Notes: generated from the letters alone by a model not told the origin. DNA of 49,012 bases from CALFBG01 sp045110315 (GCA_045110315.1 JBGCFY010000142.1:1-49012), one strand, 5' to 3'. Numbered from the stretch's first letter, positions 1 through 8,843 are shown. Numbers and translations: made by a program.

Positions 1-348
1 CAATACTTTTATATCTTTTTCAATAATCGTGCAACAGCCTTGAACTATCCTACCCTAGCATTTAACTTAACACACTGACTTGTCCTAAAAACGAATAGTT
101 TGCTCCTTGAAAATCTTGTCTTTTAGAACTAATCATCGTGACAAAAAATTATTAAGTAGTTCGCAGAAATTGAGTTTACAATAAGTTGAAAAGAATTTTG
201 AGCTTAAACGAGGCAAAAAACACAGACAATGCCGGAGCATTGGCGAGGCTTTTTAACGAAGTAGAAGCTTAAAAGACTTTCAAGTTATTAGTTGATTTAA
301 TGCTGCAAACTACTTAAGTACCAAGACAAAATTAGCCTTGTTCTTCAT

Positions 349-509
349 GAAGTTGTTTTAAAATGGGGTTTAAAATTAGTTGTAAACGCTTGGTTTTCAA
401 GAGGAAGCTCCATTTTTTTTCGTAGCCATCGCTACGGAAAAAAAATTATCTAAAATATTGTAAATCAATGGCTTACAAATAAATTATCTAGCTATCTTAA
501 AACAACTTC
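349..509. repeat. Non-coding inverted-repeat element (GAAGTTGTTTTAA ends)
   Basis: A 161-bp element bounded by a perfect 13-bp inverted repeat, GAAGTTGTTTTAA at 349-361 and its complement at 497-509. Its first 64 bases closely match the element at 15370-15446. The inner part carries a CGTAGC-CATC-GCTACG hairpin (421-436) flanked by T and A tracts. No reading frame. It ends 22 bp from the histidine kinase stop codon. A lone end of the TA-flanked family (TAAGTACCAAGACAAA) lies just before it at about 315-331. Nothing else is recognisable in 1-530. Confidence 0.7.
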
Positions 510-530
510 CATATAAACAATTCGAAAGCT

Positions 531-1844
531 TTAAGCTTTTGGTAAGGTAAAAATAAAAGAAGTGCCTTCTCCTTCCTTCGATTGCAAAGAAATATTTCCT
601 TGATGGTGTTCTACAATTTGTTTGCAAAGAGAAAGACCGATCCCACTTCCTTTGTACCCCTTAATGGAATTTAAACGCTTGAATAAGCCAAATACTTTTG
701 TGTGAAAAGCGGGTGCAATCCCTAAGCCGTTGTCTCTCACCGTAATTTGATAAAAGTATTCTTTTTCTACTGTAGTAATTTCAATAAAAGGCTTTTGGTT
801 TGGCGGTTGAAATTTAATCGCGTTGGAGATCAGGTTTTGAAATAGCTGATGAATTTGCGTTCTGTTTCCAAGAACTACTGGTAAATCTTGGTGAATAAGC
901 GAGGCCCCATTTTCAACAATCATTTGGCGTAAGTTAGCTTTTACCATCAACAAAATATCTTCCAAATTGACGGGCTCAAAAACATCATTTGAACTTTTGA
1001 CGAGAGAGTATTCTAATAAGCCATCCAAAAGTTTTTTCATCCGCTTAGAACCATCCACAGCATACTCCAAAAATTCTAAGGAAGTATCACTCAATGACTC
1101 CTCGTTGCGACGCAACAATTGAAGATAACTAATTACCGTACGCAAGGGTTCTTGCATATCATGAGAAGCTGCGTAGGCAAAACTCTCTAAATCTTGATTA
1201 GATTTTTCGAGACTCGAAATCGTTTCCCTGAGTTCCTCCGTTCGTATTTTTATCTCATGCTCCAAGTTTTCTTTACGATCTTGAATTTTTTGCAAAACTT
1301 TTGCGTGGACAATTTTGGTAGAACTCATTGCTGCAATTGTCGTCAAAGTCGTAAGGTCTTGTTGATTGAAGGCGTTCACGCTGGGATGTTCTGAATCGAT
1401 CACACCAATCACTTTATTTTCGTAAAGAATGGGAACTGCTATTTCTGAAAGCCGCATACTATCATCAATGATATAACGGTCATCTTGGTGTGTATTCCCT
1501 ACGATTTCGGGAATCCCAGTTTTGGCAACCGCCCCCACTATTCCTTCTCCAAGCTTAATCACTATTGGGTTTAAAATCTCTTCGTGGATAGGATTTTTAA
1601 CTCCATGCGCAGCTCGTTGAATCAGCTGTGTACCACTATCATCTAATAAATAAATGACACAATCAATAAACCCCATTTTACCAATAACACTTTTGGCCAT
1701 TAACCAAACAATATCATTAATAGTAGTTTTCTTCAGCAAGCTCATCGCAAAATCATTAATGATTTGTAGCTGCCGTTCTCGGTCAATACATCCCTCTCCT
1801 GGGCTGATTCCTTTGTGTTTAAATTGAATATTTGTTTGGTGCAT
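531..1844 (-). CDS. GAF-domain sensor histidine kinase (soluble)
   Basis: A 437-residue hybrid of a GAF sensor and a histidine kinase core. A GAF domain covers about residues 25-185, followed by a charged coiled coil at about 190-220. The HisKA motif SHDMQEPLRT has the phospho-acceptor at His228. The HATPase domain shows an N box (NLISNAIKF), a G1 box (DNGLGIAP) and a G2 box (GSGIGLSLCKQIVEHHQG). No signal peptide or membrane segment is visible, so it probably senses a cytoplasmic ligand or redox state and phosphorylates a separate response regulator. The architecture resembles phytochrome-like and light/redox kinases, but no chromophore site can be assigned. No receiver-domain gene lies beside it, so it is an orphan kinase. 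Function class is sure; the signal is unknown. Confidence 0.9.
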   Translation of the reverse strand: MHQTNIQFKHKGISPGEGCIDRERQLQIINDFAMSLLKKTTINDIVWLMAKSVIGKMGFIDCVIYLLDDSGTQLIQRAAHGVKNPIHEEILNPIVIKLGEGIVGAVAKTGIPEIVGNTHQDDRYIIDDSMRLSEIAVPILYENKVIGVIDSEHPSVNAFNQQDLTTLTTIAAMSSTKIVHAKVLQKIQDRKENLEHEIKIRTEELRETISSLEKSNQDLESFAYAASHDMQEPLRTVISYLQLLRRNEESLSDTSLEFLEYAVDGSKRMKKLLDGLLEYSLVKSSNDVFEPVNLEDILLMVKANLRQMIVENGASLIHQDLPVVLGNRTQIHQLFQNLISNAIKFQPPNQKPFIEITTVEKEYFYQITVRDNGLGIAPAFHTKVFGLFKRLNSIKGYKGSGIGLSLCKQIVEHHQGNISLQSKEGEGTSFIFTLPKA

Positions 1845-2583
1845 GAGTCGATAAATAACTTAGCTTTGAGCGAAAATAGATTCAACGATTTACAACATAA
1901 TTACTTAAAAATGTACAGTCTGTAAAGCATTGAATTTTAACTTATGTCTTTAATATATATTATTTTATTTTTAATAAAAATCCAATTATCCCCTTTCCGT
2001 GACTTCCTAAAAACACATTTAATAGGAATCATTTATTAAAAAAACTTCAACAATGTTTACGAATTGATCTTTTGTCCAACTTCTCAGCTTTTTTATCCTT
2101 CGTAACGGTGCTACGAAGTCCAAAAAGAACTTCAACCTATCTGCTGACAGAGACAAAAAACACTACTTACTTGCGTGAAGGCAGAGCCTTTCTCAACTGC
2201 TTTTAGAATTAAAAAACAATATTAAAAGGATTTTATGCCCTTACTTTTAGCACCAATACATTGTAATAGAAATTTATTTAAAACTACGTTGAGAGCAGAA
2301 GATAAAAGCTTGACAAAATGGTAGCCTAGCTATTAATTCATTAGAAGTTGATCACTGATTATTATTAAGTTTAGAAGTTGCTCAAAACTTAGAATTGCTC
2401 AAAAAAATTATTGAAGTTGTTAGCTTAATACCAAACAACTTTGTTACTTTGGAGGAAGTTATTTCAGGGCTTTGATGGAAACCTAGGAAAGCAATGCAAT
2501 TATTTTTGCTCCTTTCTAGTAACACTAATATCTTTTTCAATCAATCTGTTAGCTAATTTAAATACTTTACGAGTGCACCATTT
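1845..2583. other. Gene-free region with repeat remnants
   Basis: Divergent intergenic region between the kinase and the AraC-type regulator, so it must hold both promoters. It contains a dispersed repeat copy (2041-2220) and, at about 2369-2405, two imperfect direct repeats of TTAGAAGTTGCTCAAAA type. No convincing gene was seen on either strand. Confidence 0.5.
2041..2220. repeat. Dispersed ~160-bp repeat, degenerate copy
   Basis: It shares two blocks with the reverse complement of the element at 42023-42181: a block around GTTTACGAATTGAT followed by TTTGTCCAACTT, and a distal block CTCAACTGCTTTT. Between them is a hairpin, CTTCGTA-ACGGTGC-TACGAAG, at about 2099-2119. The outer ends, which are GAAGTTGTTTA-type in the other copies, are eroded here. 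No reading frame. Confidence 0.6.
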
Positions 2584-3342
2584 ATGTCTTATCACGAAAT
2601 TCCAGCTTCAAAAAACTTAAGTCATATTATAGACACCTACTGGTTTTTTTCCCAAGTAGCTGCACCTACAACACATCGCATCTTTCCCGATGCTTGTGCG
2701 GATCTGATTATCAATTTAGGAGATAAAACGAATAAAATTCCGGCTTCTGAAATAGCACTTTCCGGCATCATGACTCAGTTTTCTGATACTCATTTCCCTA
2801 GCAACACGAAACTCTTGGGCATCCGATTCAAAGCAGGACAATTAGGTCAATTAACGCAAATTCCTATGCAGGAAACAAAAAATAAAACGCTACTTGCAAG
2901 TGACATTTTTCCAACGTTTAGTACCAACTTTCTAGAACAAATTGCCACGAAGAAAAAACTTTCAACTCAATTAGATTTTCTTGAGCATAAATTAAGCAGA
3001 CTAATTCACAGTACTCAACAAGAGCAAGACTTGCCGGTCCTAGCTGTAGTAAATACCCTTCAGACATCTACAAATCTTTCTTTACAACTGGTTGCAAAAC
3101 GTCATTGTATTAGCTTGCGGCAATTAGAACGTCGATTCAAAAATAAAGTTGGCATTAGTATGAAAAGCTTTCAGCGTGTTAGCCGCTTCAAAAAAGTATT
3201 CAAGGTAATTCAAAGTCAACCTCAAAAAAGCATTTCCGAAATTGCCTACCAAAATGGCTACTACGATCATGCACATCTCGCGAAAGAGTGCTATACCTTT
3301 ACAGGAAAATATCCTTCTCAACTAAGATCAATAAAAAATTAG
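2584..3342 (+). CDS. AraC-family transcriptional regulator
   Basis: A 252-residue regulator. The N-terminal part (about 1-130; motifs YWFF, FPDACADLIINLG, GIRFKAGQ) matches the DUF6597-type domain found in front of many AraC helix-turn-helix regions. The C-terminal part (about 150-250) has the two AraC helix-turn-helix units, the first around SLRQLERRFKNKVGIS and the second around SISEIAYQNGYYDHAHLAKE. It likely binds DNA as a transcription activator; ligand and targets cannot be read from sequence. The VOC gene follows 117 bp downstream on the same strand, and the pair could be co-regulated. Confidence 0.9.
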   Translation: MSYHEIPASKNLSHIIDTYWFFSQVAAPTTHRIFPDACADLIINLGDKTNKIPASEIALSGIMTQFSDTHFPSNTKLLGIRFKAGQLGQLTQIPMQETKNKTLLASDIFPTFSTNFLEQIATKKKLSTQLDFLEHKLSRLIHSTQQEQDLPVLAVVNTLQTSTNLSLQLVAKRHCISLRQLERRFKNKVGISMKSFQRVSRFKKVFKVIQSQPQKSISEIAYQNGYYDHAHLAKECYTFTGKYPSQLRSIKN

Positions 3343-3459
3343 TAGTAAATCTAGTACTCCTTTATTGTAACAGAAAGTCGCTTTTTTACACAAGATATTT
3401 TCTCACAATCCTCATCTTTGCGGTAGATTTTATACAGAAATTGTTTTAAAAAAATTAAC

Positions 3460-3858
3460 ATGATACAATACGCTTATACCATTCTATACGTAGCGCAAGT
3501 CGCCGAAACAATTACCTTCTACGAAAATGCCTTCGGCTTTGAACGAAAATTCATGACTCCCGAAGCCGACTACGGAGAAATTCATACTGGCACAACGACC
3601 ATCGCTTTCGCTTCCCTCGAACTTGCTCATTCTAATTTGAAAGCAGGATTTATCCACAGCGATCTCCAGCAAAAACCTTTCGGTATCGAATTGGGCTTTA
3701 CCACCGAACAGCCTGCCGCTATTATTGCTCAAGCCAAAAAATTTGGCGCGATTGAAGTCGAACCGCTACGTACTAAACCTTGGGGACAACAAGTCGCTTA
3801 TTTAAGAGATTGTAATGGTTTTTTAATTGAAATCTGTACGCCGATGCAAGGTGCCTAA
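3460..3858 (+). CDS. VOC (glyoxalase/bleomycin resistance) family protein
   Basis: A 132-residue single vicinal-oxygen-chelate domain with two beta-alpha-beta-beta-beta halves. The first begins YTILYVAQVAETITFYENAFGF; the second ends PWGQQVAYLRDCNGFLIEIC. Members include glyoxalase I, dioxygenases and antibiotic-binding proteins. The C-terminal Glu of the second half is the usual metal ligand, but the substrate cannot be assigned. It lies downstream of the AraC-type regulator and upstream of the Gly-Gly protein. TTGTTTTAAA sits 9 bp before the start codon, echoing the ends of the local repeat elements. Confidence 0.85.
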   Translation: MIQYAYTILYVAQVAETITFYENAFGFERKFMTPEADYGEIHTGTTTIAFASLELAHSNLKAGFIHSDLQQKPFGIELGFTTEQPAAIIAQAKKFGAIEVEPLRTKPWGQQVAYLRDCNGFLIEICTPMQGA

Positions 3859-4086
3859 GTTATAAGCTCTTTTAAACTTCTTTCTGACAAACTGTCTTTT
3901 AAGGAGGAGCCGAACGATTCGACTCTGCGGTGTGCGCTATTTTTTTTCTGCTTTGATAAATAAAAAATTAACACTTTCAGAATTGTCCTTAAGGCTTGAT
4001 TTTTGTTTCTTTGCCATGGACAAATTGAATAAGCCATTTTTTCAAAGGCATTTTAAAAAGTTGTTTAAAACTAAAGATTATAGCAA

Positions 4087-4470
4087 ATGAAAACACTCAC
4101 AATTACCGATGAATCCGCCGCGGGAGATATCCTCAACAAAATCTCTTTAGCATTTGATAAAGAATATATTTCCGTGCAAGAACTAATCGAGACACGCATC
4201 AAAGCAGAAATTAAGCGCTACGAAGAAGATGTCAACAGTTACCACCAAGGATTAGTACTGCCTACCGATTTAGAAAAACGGTTAAACAAAAAAACTAAGT
4301 TGAAATTGGATGTAGAGAAACAATTATATATCGCACTGGAAGCCTTCCAAAAAAATGGCTTTTTCATTTTAGTAGATGATGAGCAGGTGGAAGAACTAGC
4401 CGAAAAATTCTTAGTCGACGATTCAACACAAGTCTCTTTTATCAAATTAACTCCTTTGGTGGGAGGTTAA
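4087..4470 (+). CDS. Small protein with MoaD/ubiquitin-like Gly-Gly tail
   Basis: A 127-residue cytoplasmic protein with no signal peptide. I do not recognise a named domain with certainty. The start resembles a beta hairpin plus long helix (LTITDESAAGDILNKISLAF, then a charged helix to about residue 60). The last 35 residues follow the pattern of MoaD/ThiS proteins: a short strand (FFILVDDEQVEEL), an acidic turn, then a final strand VSFIKLTPLVGG ending exactly at Gly126-Gly127. In MoaD/ThiS and ubiquitin the terminal di-glycine is the activated and conjugated end. It precedes the DUF4132 gene by 62 bp on the same strand, with no terminator between, so they are probably co-transcribed. The beta-grasp assignment is inference from the tail pattern and length. 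Confidence 0.75.
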   Translation: MKTLTITDESAAGDILNKISLAFDKEYISVQELIETRIKAEIKRYEEDVNSYHQGLVLPTDLEKRLNKKTKLKLDVEKQLYIALEAFQKNGFFILVDDEQVEELAEKFLVDDSTQVSFIKLTPLVGG

Positions 4471-4532
4471 ATGGTATTTAATGAAGTTGTTTTTCTAAAA
4501 AGAGTTGTTTTAAAACAAAAAAGTAAAGACTC

Positions 4533-7085
4533 ATGCACCACAAACCCAAAGTAATCCTACGGGGAATTCAAAAAAGTATCACTTACGCTTACAGCCCAAA
4601 TGACCTAAGTGGAATCGAAGCTTACGAAGAAGTCAAAAAACTGCCCGCAGCCGAGCAAAAGGAATTAGTAATTGAATTTAATAACCTTATTCTTGAACTT
4701 GCACATCAACAAGTAAAGTTGCAAAACCAATCTAATGAACAGAAGTATAGTTTGGTCGTTAACACCATGGATTTAGCTCCCATTGTACAAGGTGGCATAT
4801 TGCGCAAAAAGTTAAACTATACCGAAACCGAATGGATCACCCTCATTAAAGGTTTCAAAAACTGTATTGACCAAATCGTTGAAAAGGAAAACTTTTACTT
4901 CACGTTCAACAAGTTTCCAGTTAATTATGCGATCAAACAGATTGAATATTATTTAAAAAAAAATGAGCCTTCCGAAACGCTCGTATCTTTCATCAAAGAA
5001 ATGCTAGATTGGCCTGCCTTTAGTAAGTCTTCCAATGATTACTACTATGGTAGCGATATGATCAAAGCCGCTAAGAAATTGAAAAGCTTGCTGAACATGG
5101 GAGATACCATTCTTCCCTTCCAACTAAAATCCGAAGACATTGGTGACGCCATCAATGAAATCACCGCTGGTATTACAAAAGATCATAGTAGCTTTTATGA
5201 AATATTTTATTTAGCCTCCGATGCCTCTGGTGGTAAACCAGCAAAGAAATTTAGCACGGCTATCCAAAAACTACAAGATCAAATTGGACTTGATGCCTAT
5301 AGAAAGATTGCCCAAGAACTTTTAAAAACGCCACTTCATCATAATCCTTCTTCCGTTACGCATACCTACAATAGTGGCGGTCGAACGCACAGCTACGTAG
5401 AATCCGTATACCTTTCAACACTTAGCCAGCAATTCATCAAAGGGATCGTATGGACGATGGATCGCTTTTCAGATAAAGAGACGATTAATATCCTTACCAA
5501 ATTGTGCGAGAAAGCTTATACCAAGATTCCAGGAAAAGGTCCCGCTGCTGCCTCCATTGGAAATGCTTGTGTTTTTGTGTTGGGTAATATGCGCGGTAAA
5601 GATGGCTTGGGTGCCTTGTCGCGATTGAAGCTCAAAGTTCGACAAAACAACGTCAGAAAAACGATTGATAAATACCTTTTAGAAGGTGCTAAAAAATATA
5701 ATGTATCGGTAGAAGAATTGAAAGAAATGGCAGTCCCTGATTTTCAATTGGAACAAGGCAGTAAGCTGATTTCCTTTGAAGATTATCAACTCAAAGTTTT
5801 CATCGATGGTAGAAAAGTAAGTCAACAATGGATCAAGCCTGACGGTACATTCATGAAAACGGTTCCTAGTTCCGTAAAGAAAAACGCTAGCTTAACGAAG
5901 CAATTAGCTACCGTTCGGAAGGAAGTCAAAGAGATTCAAAAAGTATATTCGGCGCAAAAGCAGCGGATCGACAATCAGCTTATTTTAAATCGTACTTGGG
6001 ATTTCCCTACTTTCCAAAAGTATTATTTACACCACGGCTTAGTCTATCCAATTACGAGTAAGTTGGTTTGGAGTTTCACTAAAAAAGGGCAAACCGCTAC
6101 CGCTATTTTACAAGAAGGTGAATGGTACACCGTTGAACAAGAACGGATTGACTGGATCGACGCTGATACACAGGTACAGCTCTGGCATCCTGTCAATGCC
6201 ACCGAAGCTACAATTGTTGATTGGAGAGAAAAAATGATCGCCCTTGAATGGAAACAACCCATCAAGCAAGCCTTCCGCGAAATCTATATTCTTACTGACG
6301 CTGAAATTAATACCCGCAGTTACTCCAATCGAATGGCCGCACACATTTTGAAGCAGCACCAGTTTAATTCCCTTGCGAGTTTACGTGGCTGGAAATACTC
6401 CTTGATGGGTGCGTACGACGATGGTCGCGAAAATGAAATCTGCGCAAAGCATCTACCCGAGTACAATATTACCGCTGAATACTGGATTGATGAAATGCCC
6501 AACGATGATAGTTTCAACGATACAGGTATCTGGTACTACATTGCCACCGACCAAGTCAAATTCAAGGATGGAACAGGAAACGCGATGGAATTAGTTAATG
6601 TTCCTAAAATTGTTTTTTCCGAGATCATGCGCGACGTTGATCTTTTTGTCGGCGTTTGTAGTGTCGGTAATGATCCGCTTTGGATGGATAGTAATGGCGA
6701 ACGGCAAACCAATCGTGACTACTGGACAAGCTACTCTTTTGGAGATTTGACAGAAATTGCCAAAACTCGAAAAACGATTTTAGAACGCCTCCTTCCTCGC
6801 CTCAAAAAAATCCGAGACAACGCACACATTGATGGCAAGTTTTTGGTGGTAAAAGGAAAACTTCGCACCTATAAAATTCACATCGGTAGCGGTAATATTC
6901 TCATGGAACCTAATGACCAATACCTCTGTATCGTGCCCGCTCGTTCCGCCGAATCCACTACGGATCGTATCTTCATTCCGTTTGAAGGCGACAAGGGTTT
7001 ATCCATTGTTTTGAGTAAAGCTTTCCTCTTGGCAGAAGATGACAAAATTGAGGATAGTACGATTACGAGTCAGATTAAACGTTGA
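4533..7085 (+). CDS. DUF4132/DUF7737 family protein
   Basis: An 850-residue protein recognised by its C-terminal block: VFSEIMRDVDLFVGVCSVG (about residues 695-713), YWTSYSFGDL, LERLLPRL, and GSGNILMEPNDQYLCIVP at 785-802. These are hallmark strings of the DUF4132 (MolR/YehI-related) family. The N-terminal half (about 1-400) is helical and repeat-like, with helices around 455-480 predicted as coiled coil. No signal peptide or membrane segment. The molecular function of the family is not established; the old name molybdate metabolism regulator for E. coli relatives is weakly grounded. Members are often reported next to MoxR ATPase and VWA genes, which are absent here. Instead a small Gly-Gly-tailed protein precedes it. 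An intrinsic terminator follows at 7119-7149. Confidence 0.85.
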   Translation: MHHKPKVILRGIQKSITYAYSPNDLSGIEAYEEVKKLPAAEQKELVIEFNNLILELAHQQVKLQNQSNEQKYSLVVNTMDLAPIVQGGILRKKLNYTETEWITLIKGFKNCIDQIVEKENFYFTFNKFPVNYAIKQIEYYLKKNEPSETLVSFIKEMLDWPAFSKSSNDYYYGSDMIKAAKKLKSLLNMGDTILPFQLKSEDIGDAINEITAGITKDHSSFYEIFYLASDASGGKPAKKFSTAIQKLQDQIGLDAYRKIAQELLKTPLHHNPSSVTHTYNSGGRTHSYVESVYLSTLSQQFIKGIVWTMDRFSDKETINILTKLCEKAYTKIPGKGPAAASIGNACVFVLGNMRGKDGLGALSRLKLKVRQNNVRKTIDKYLLEGAKKYNVSVEELKEMAVPDFQLEQGSKLISFEDYQLKVFIDGRKVSQQWIKPDGTFMKTVPSSVKKNASLTKQLATVRKEVKEIQKVYSAQKQRIDNQLILNRTWDFPTFQKYYLHHGLVYPITSKLVWSFTKKGQTATAILQEGEWYTVEQERIDWIDADTQVQLWHPVNATEATIVDWREKMIALEWKQPIKQAFREIYILTDAEINTRSYSNRMAAHILKQHQFNSLASLRGWKYSLMGAYDDGRENEICAKHLPEYNITAEYWIDEMPNDDSFNDTGIWYYIATDQVKFKDGTGNAMELVNVPKIVFSEIMRDVDLFVGVCSVGNDPLWMDSNGERQTNRDYWTSYSFGDLTEIAKTRKTILERLLPRLKKIRDNAHIDGKFLVVKGKLRTYKIHIGSGNILMEPNDQYLCIVPARSAESTTDRIFIPFEGDKGLSIVLSKAFLLAEDDKIEDSTITSQIKR

Positions 7086-7118
7086 AGGTAAACTGTTGAA
7101 AAAGTACTTTGTGGAAAG

Positions 7119-7149
7119 CTCGTAGCAATCGTTACGGGCTTTTTTTTTA
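7119..7149 (+). terminator. Intrinsic terminator after DUF4132 gene
   Basis: AGCTCGTAGC, loop AATC and GTTACGGGCT form a 10-bp stem with two G-T wobbles, followed by a run of nine T. It lies 34 bp past the DUF4132 stop codon and closes the two-gene unit. Confidence 0.8.
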
Positions 7150-7351
7150 TAAATGAAGTTGTTTTGAAAATAGTACGCGAAGGTAAAGTAAAAACAACTA
7201 GGTATTAATACCCATTTCTCAGCACTTCCCTAACAATATCTTGCTTTCTTCCACTTTTTAAATTATTATTGTTAGCAGACCCAAGACAAAGCTTGGCATT
7301 GTAGGCAAACCGTAGTGTAAACTTGTCTAAGAACTTCAAATCCTTTCCTTC

Positions 7352-8713
7352 ATGAAGCAGTATAAAAGTCAAGACAAAAAAAAGACTGCCACCGCTCTGC
7401 CAGAAGCCCAAACATCTGCTTCGCAAAACCCTACCTTCATCGACAATCGACCACAAGCACACCAAGTTAAACAGTTGCAACAATTGCAAAAAGATAGTCC
7501 TACAATTCAAAAACTCAACGTTGTGCAGCGCATGATGCAAGCGCCTATTCAGCGACTAGAATATGGTGCCATTAACGAAGTTGAGGAGGCAGAAAAAGTA
7601 CCTGCTAAATTCAACCCAAGAACAGCTTTTCAAGCTGCCGTACACTCGGTCATGAAAGGTGTAGCTGGAAAAACCATTTTCATGGAAGAAGCTTCCAGAA
7701 AGAGGGATGAAGGAAAAGTAAAAAAACTATCTGACCAACAGTTGAGTAGGCACGTTGCGGGTGTTGACGCAAAAAAAGGACAACTTACTTACAAAACAGC
7801 AGACGGTAAAAACGCAGCCCTCAATACTGATAAACATTTTTCCCATGAGAAGCAGGGCTTTGCCGCTTTCGTGTTGGACGAAGCCGGCAAACTGTCTTTA
7901 TTTAATCATAGCGACGGATCAGATGGCATCAAGCATTCTACGTTTTCAAAAGGGAAACCTGTAATCGGTGCAGGAGAACTAAGAATTGAAAACGGAAAGC
8001 TAACGCACCTCACCGCTCACAGTGGACACTACAAACCTAGAGCAGCCGATTTGGCAAATGTACTGAGAGCATTAGCCAGTCAAGGCTTAAATGTAGCAGA
8101 AGTAAAAGTGTTAATGAGCAACGAGACTTTTCAGGGTTCTAGTTTGAAAGCGGAACAAGGTATTGCACCTGAAAAAATCCCCGGCACTTCAAAATATATT
8201 TCGCCAGAAGACTTAAAGGGGATTGAAGCAATTGCTGCAGACGACGCAAGGGCAGATGTAAAAGATGCCGAAAAACTAGCCGCAAAAGAACAAAAAGTTT
8301 TAACCGCCGCAGACAAGGAAAAACTTTACAAGGAAGCCTACGCAAAGCATTTGAAGTATTATAAAGGAAACCAAGAAACACAAAGCTTTTTTGACAAGCA
8401 AGTTTCCGGTAAAGATTTAATGACATTAAAAGCTACTAAGCCAAGTGCTGCTCGCTTAGAAAGTCAAGGTTTCACTACCCAAAAACCAAAACCAAAACCG
8501 AAGTTAGGACCACCACCCTCTTCCCTTGACTTGCTCGACCTCCTAGATGATTTACCATCAGTTGATCAGCCAAAAGCAGCTGCACCAATCGCCGAAGATG
8601 ATTTGATGGCTAGACTTAATGCCTTGCAGGGATTACCGAATCCAAAACCCAAAGAAGTAGACGAGGATCCAATGGATGATTTACAAAAAAGATTAGATGC
8701 CCTAAAAAAATAA
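7352..8713 (+). CDS. eCIS-cargo-like protein with IQM-like core
   Basis: A 453-residue soluble protein. Residues 27-68 (NPTFIDNRP, VKQLQQLQKDSP, VVQRM, PIQR) match the N-terminal leader seen in many proteins linked to extracellular contractile injection systems, usually in front of a DUF4157 domain. That domain and its HExxH motif are absent. Residues about 155-260 instead read FAAFVLDEAGKLSLFN, HSTF (195-198), GAGEL (206-210) and SGHYKP (224-229). This spacing and these motifs are those of the plant IQM calmodulin-binding protein family and its bacterial relatives. Residues 310-370 are charged and helical. The tail is Pro/Lys-rich and ends with two DDLxxRLxAL motifs (416-425, 442-451). The likely role is an effector delivered to another, perhaps eukaryotic, cell. 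No eCIS structural gene is present in the window. Confidence 0.8.
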   Translation: MKQYKSQDKKKTATALPEAQTSASQNPTFIDNRPQAHQVKQLQQLQKDSPTIQKLNVVQRMMQAPIQRLEYGAINEVEEAEKVPAKFNPRTAFQAAVHSVMKGVAGKTIFMEEASRKRDEGKVKKLSDQQLSRHVAGVDAKKGQLTYKTADGKNAALNTDKHFSHEKQGFAAFVLDEAGKLSLFNHSDGSDGIKHSTFSKGKPVIGAGELRIENGKLTHLTAHSGHYKPRAADLANVLRALASQGLNVAEVKVLMSNETFQGSSLKAEQGIAPEKIPGTSKYISPEDLKGIEAIAADDARADVKDAEKLAAKEQKVLTAADKEKLYKEAYAKHLKYYKGNQETQSFFDKQVSGKDLMTLKATKPSAARLESQGFTTQKPKPKPKLGPPPSSLDLLDLLDDLPSVDQPKAAAPIAEDDLMARLNALQGLPNPKPKEVDEDPMDDLQKRLDALKK

Positions 8714-8843
8714 CTCCGTGTATTTGATCTTGTGCTAGTTTGAGAAATCCTGTTTTTTAACACCATTTTATCCACTACGACCTTACCAACGTATACGCTA
8801 ACCGTTAATATTTTTTTATTGACTTTTTTTATAAAAGTAATTG

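Noticed and set aside
411..445. Hairpin as a terminator for the histidine kinase
   Set aside because: T and A tracts pair with each other to extend the stem, leaving no free T run on the minus strand; it is an internal part of a repeat element.
3651..3660. Perfect DnaA box TTATCCACA, plus similar sites near 40363 and 41734
   Set aside because: The first is inside the VOC coding sequence, the sites are far apart, and no dnaA, dnaN or clustered boxes are present, so no replication origin is supported.
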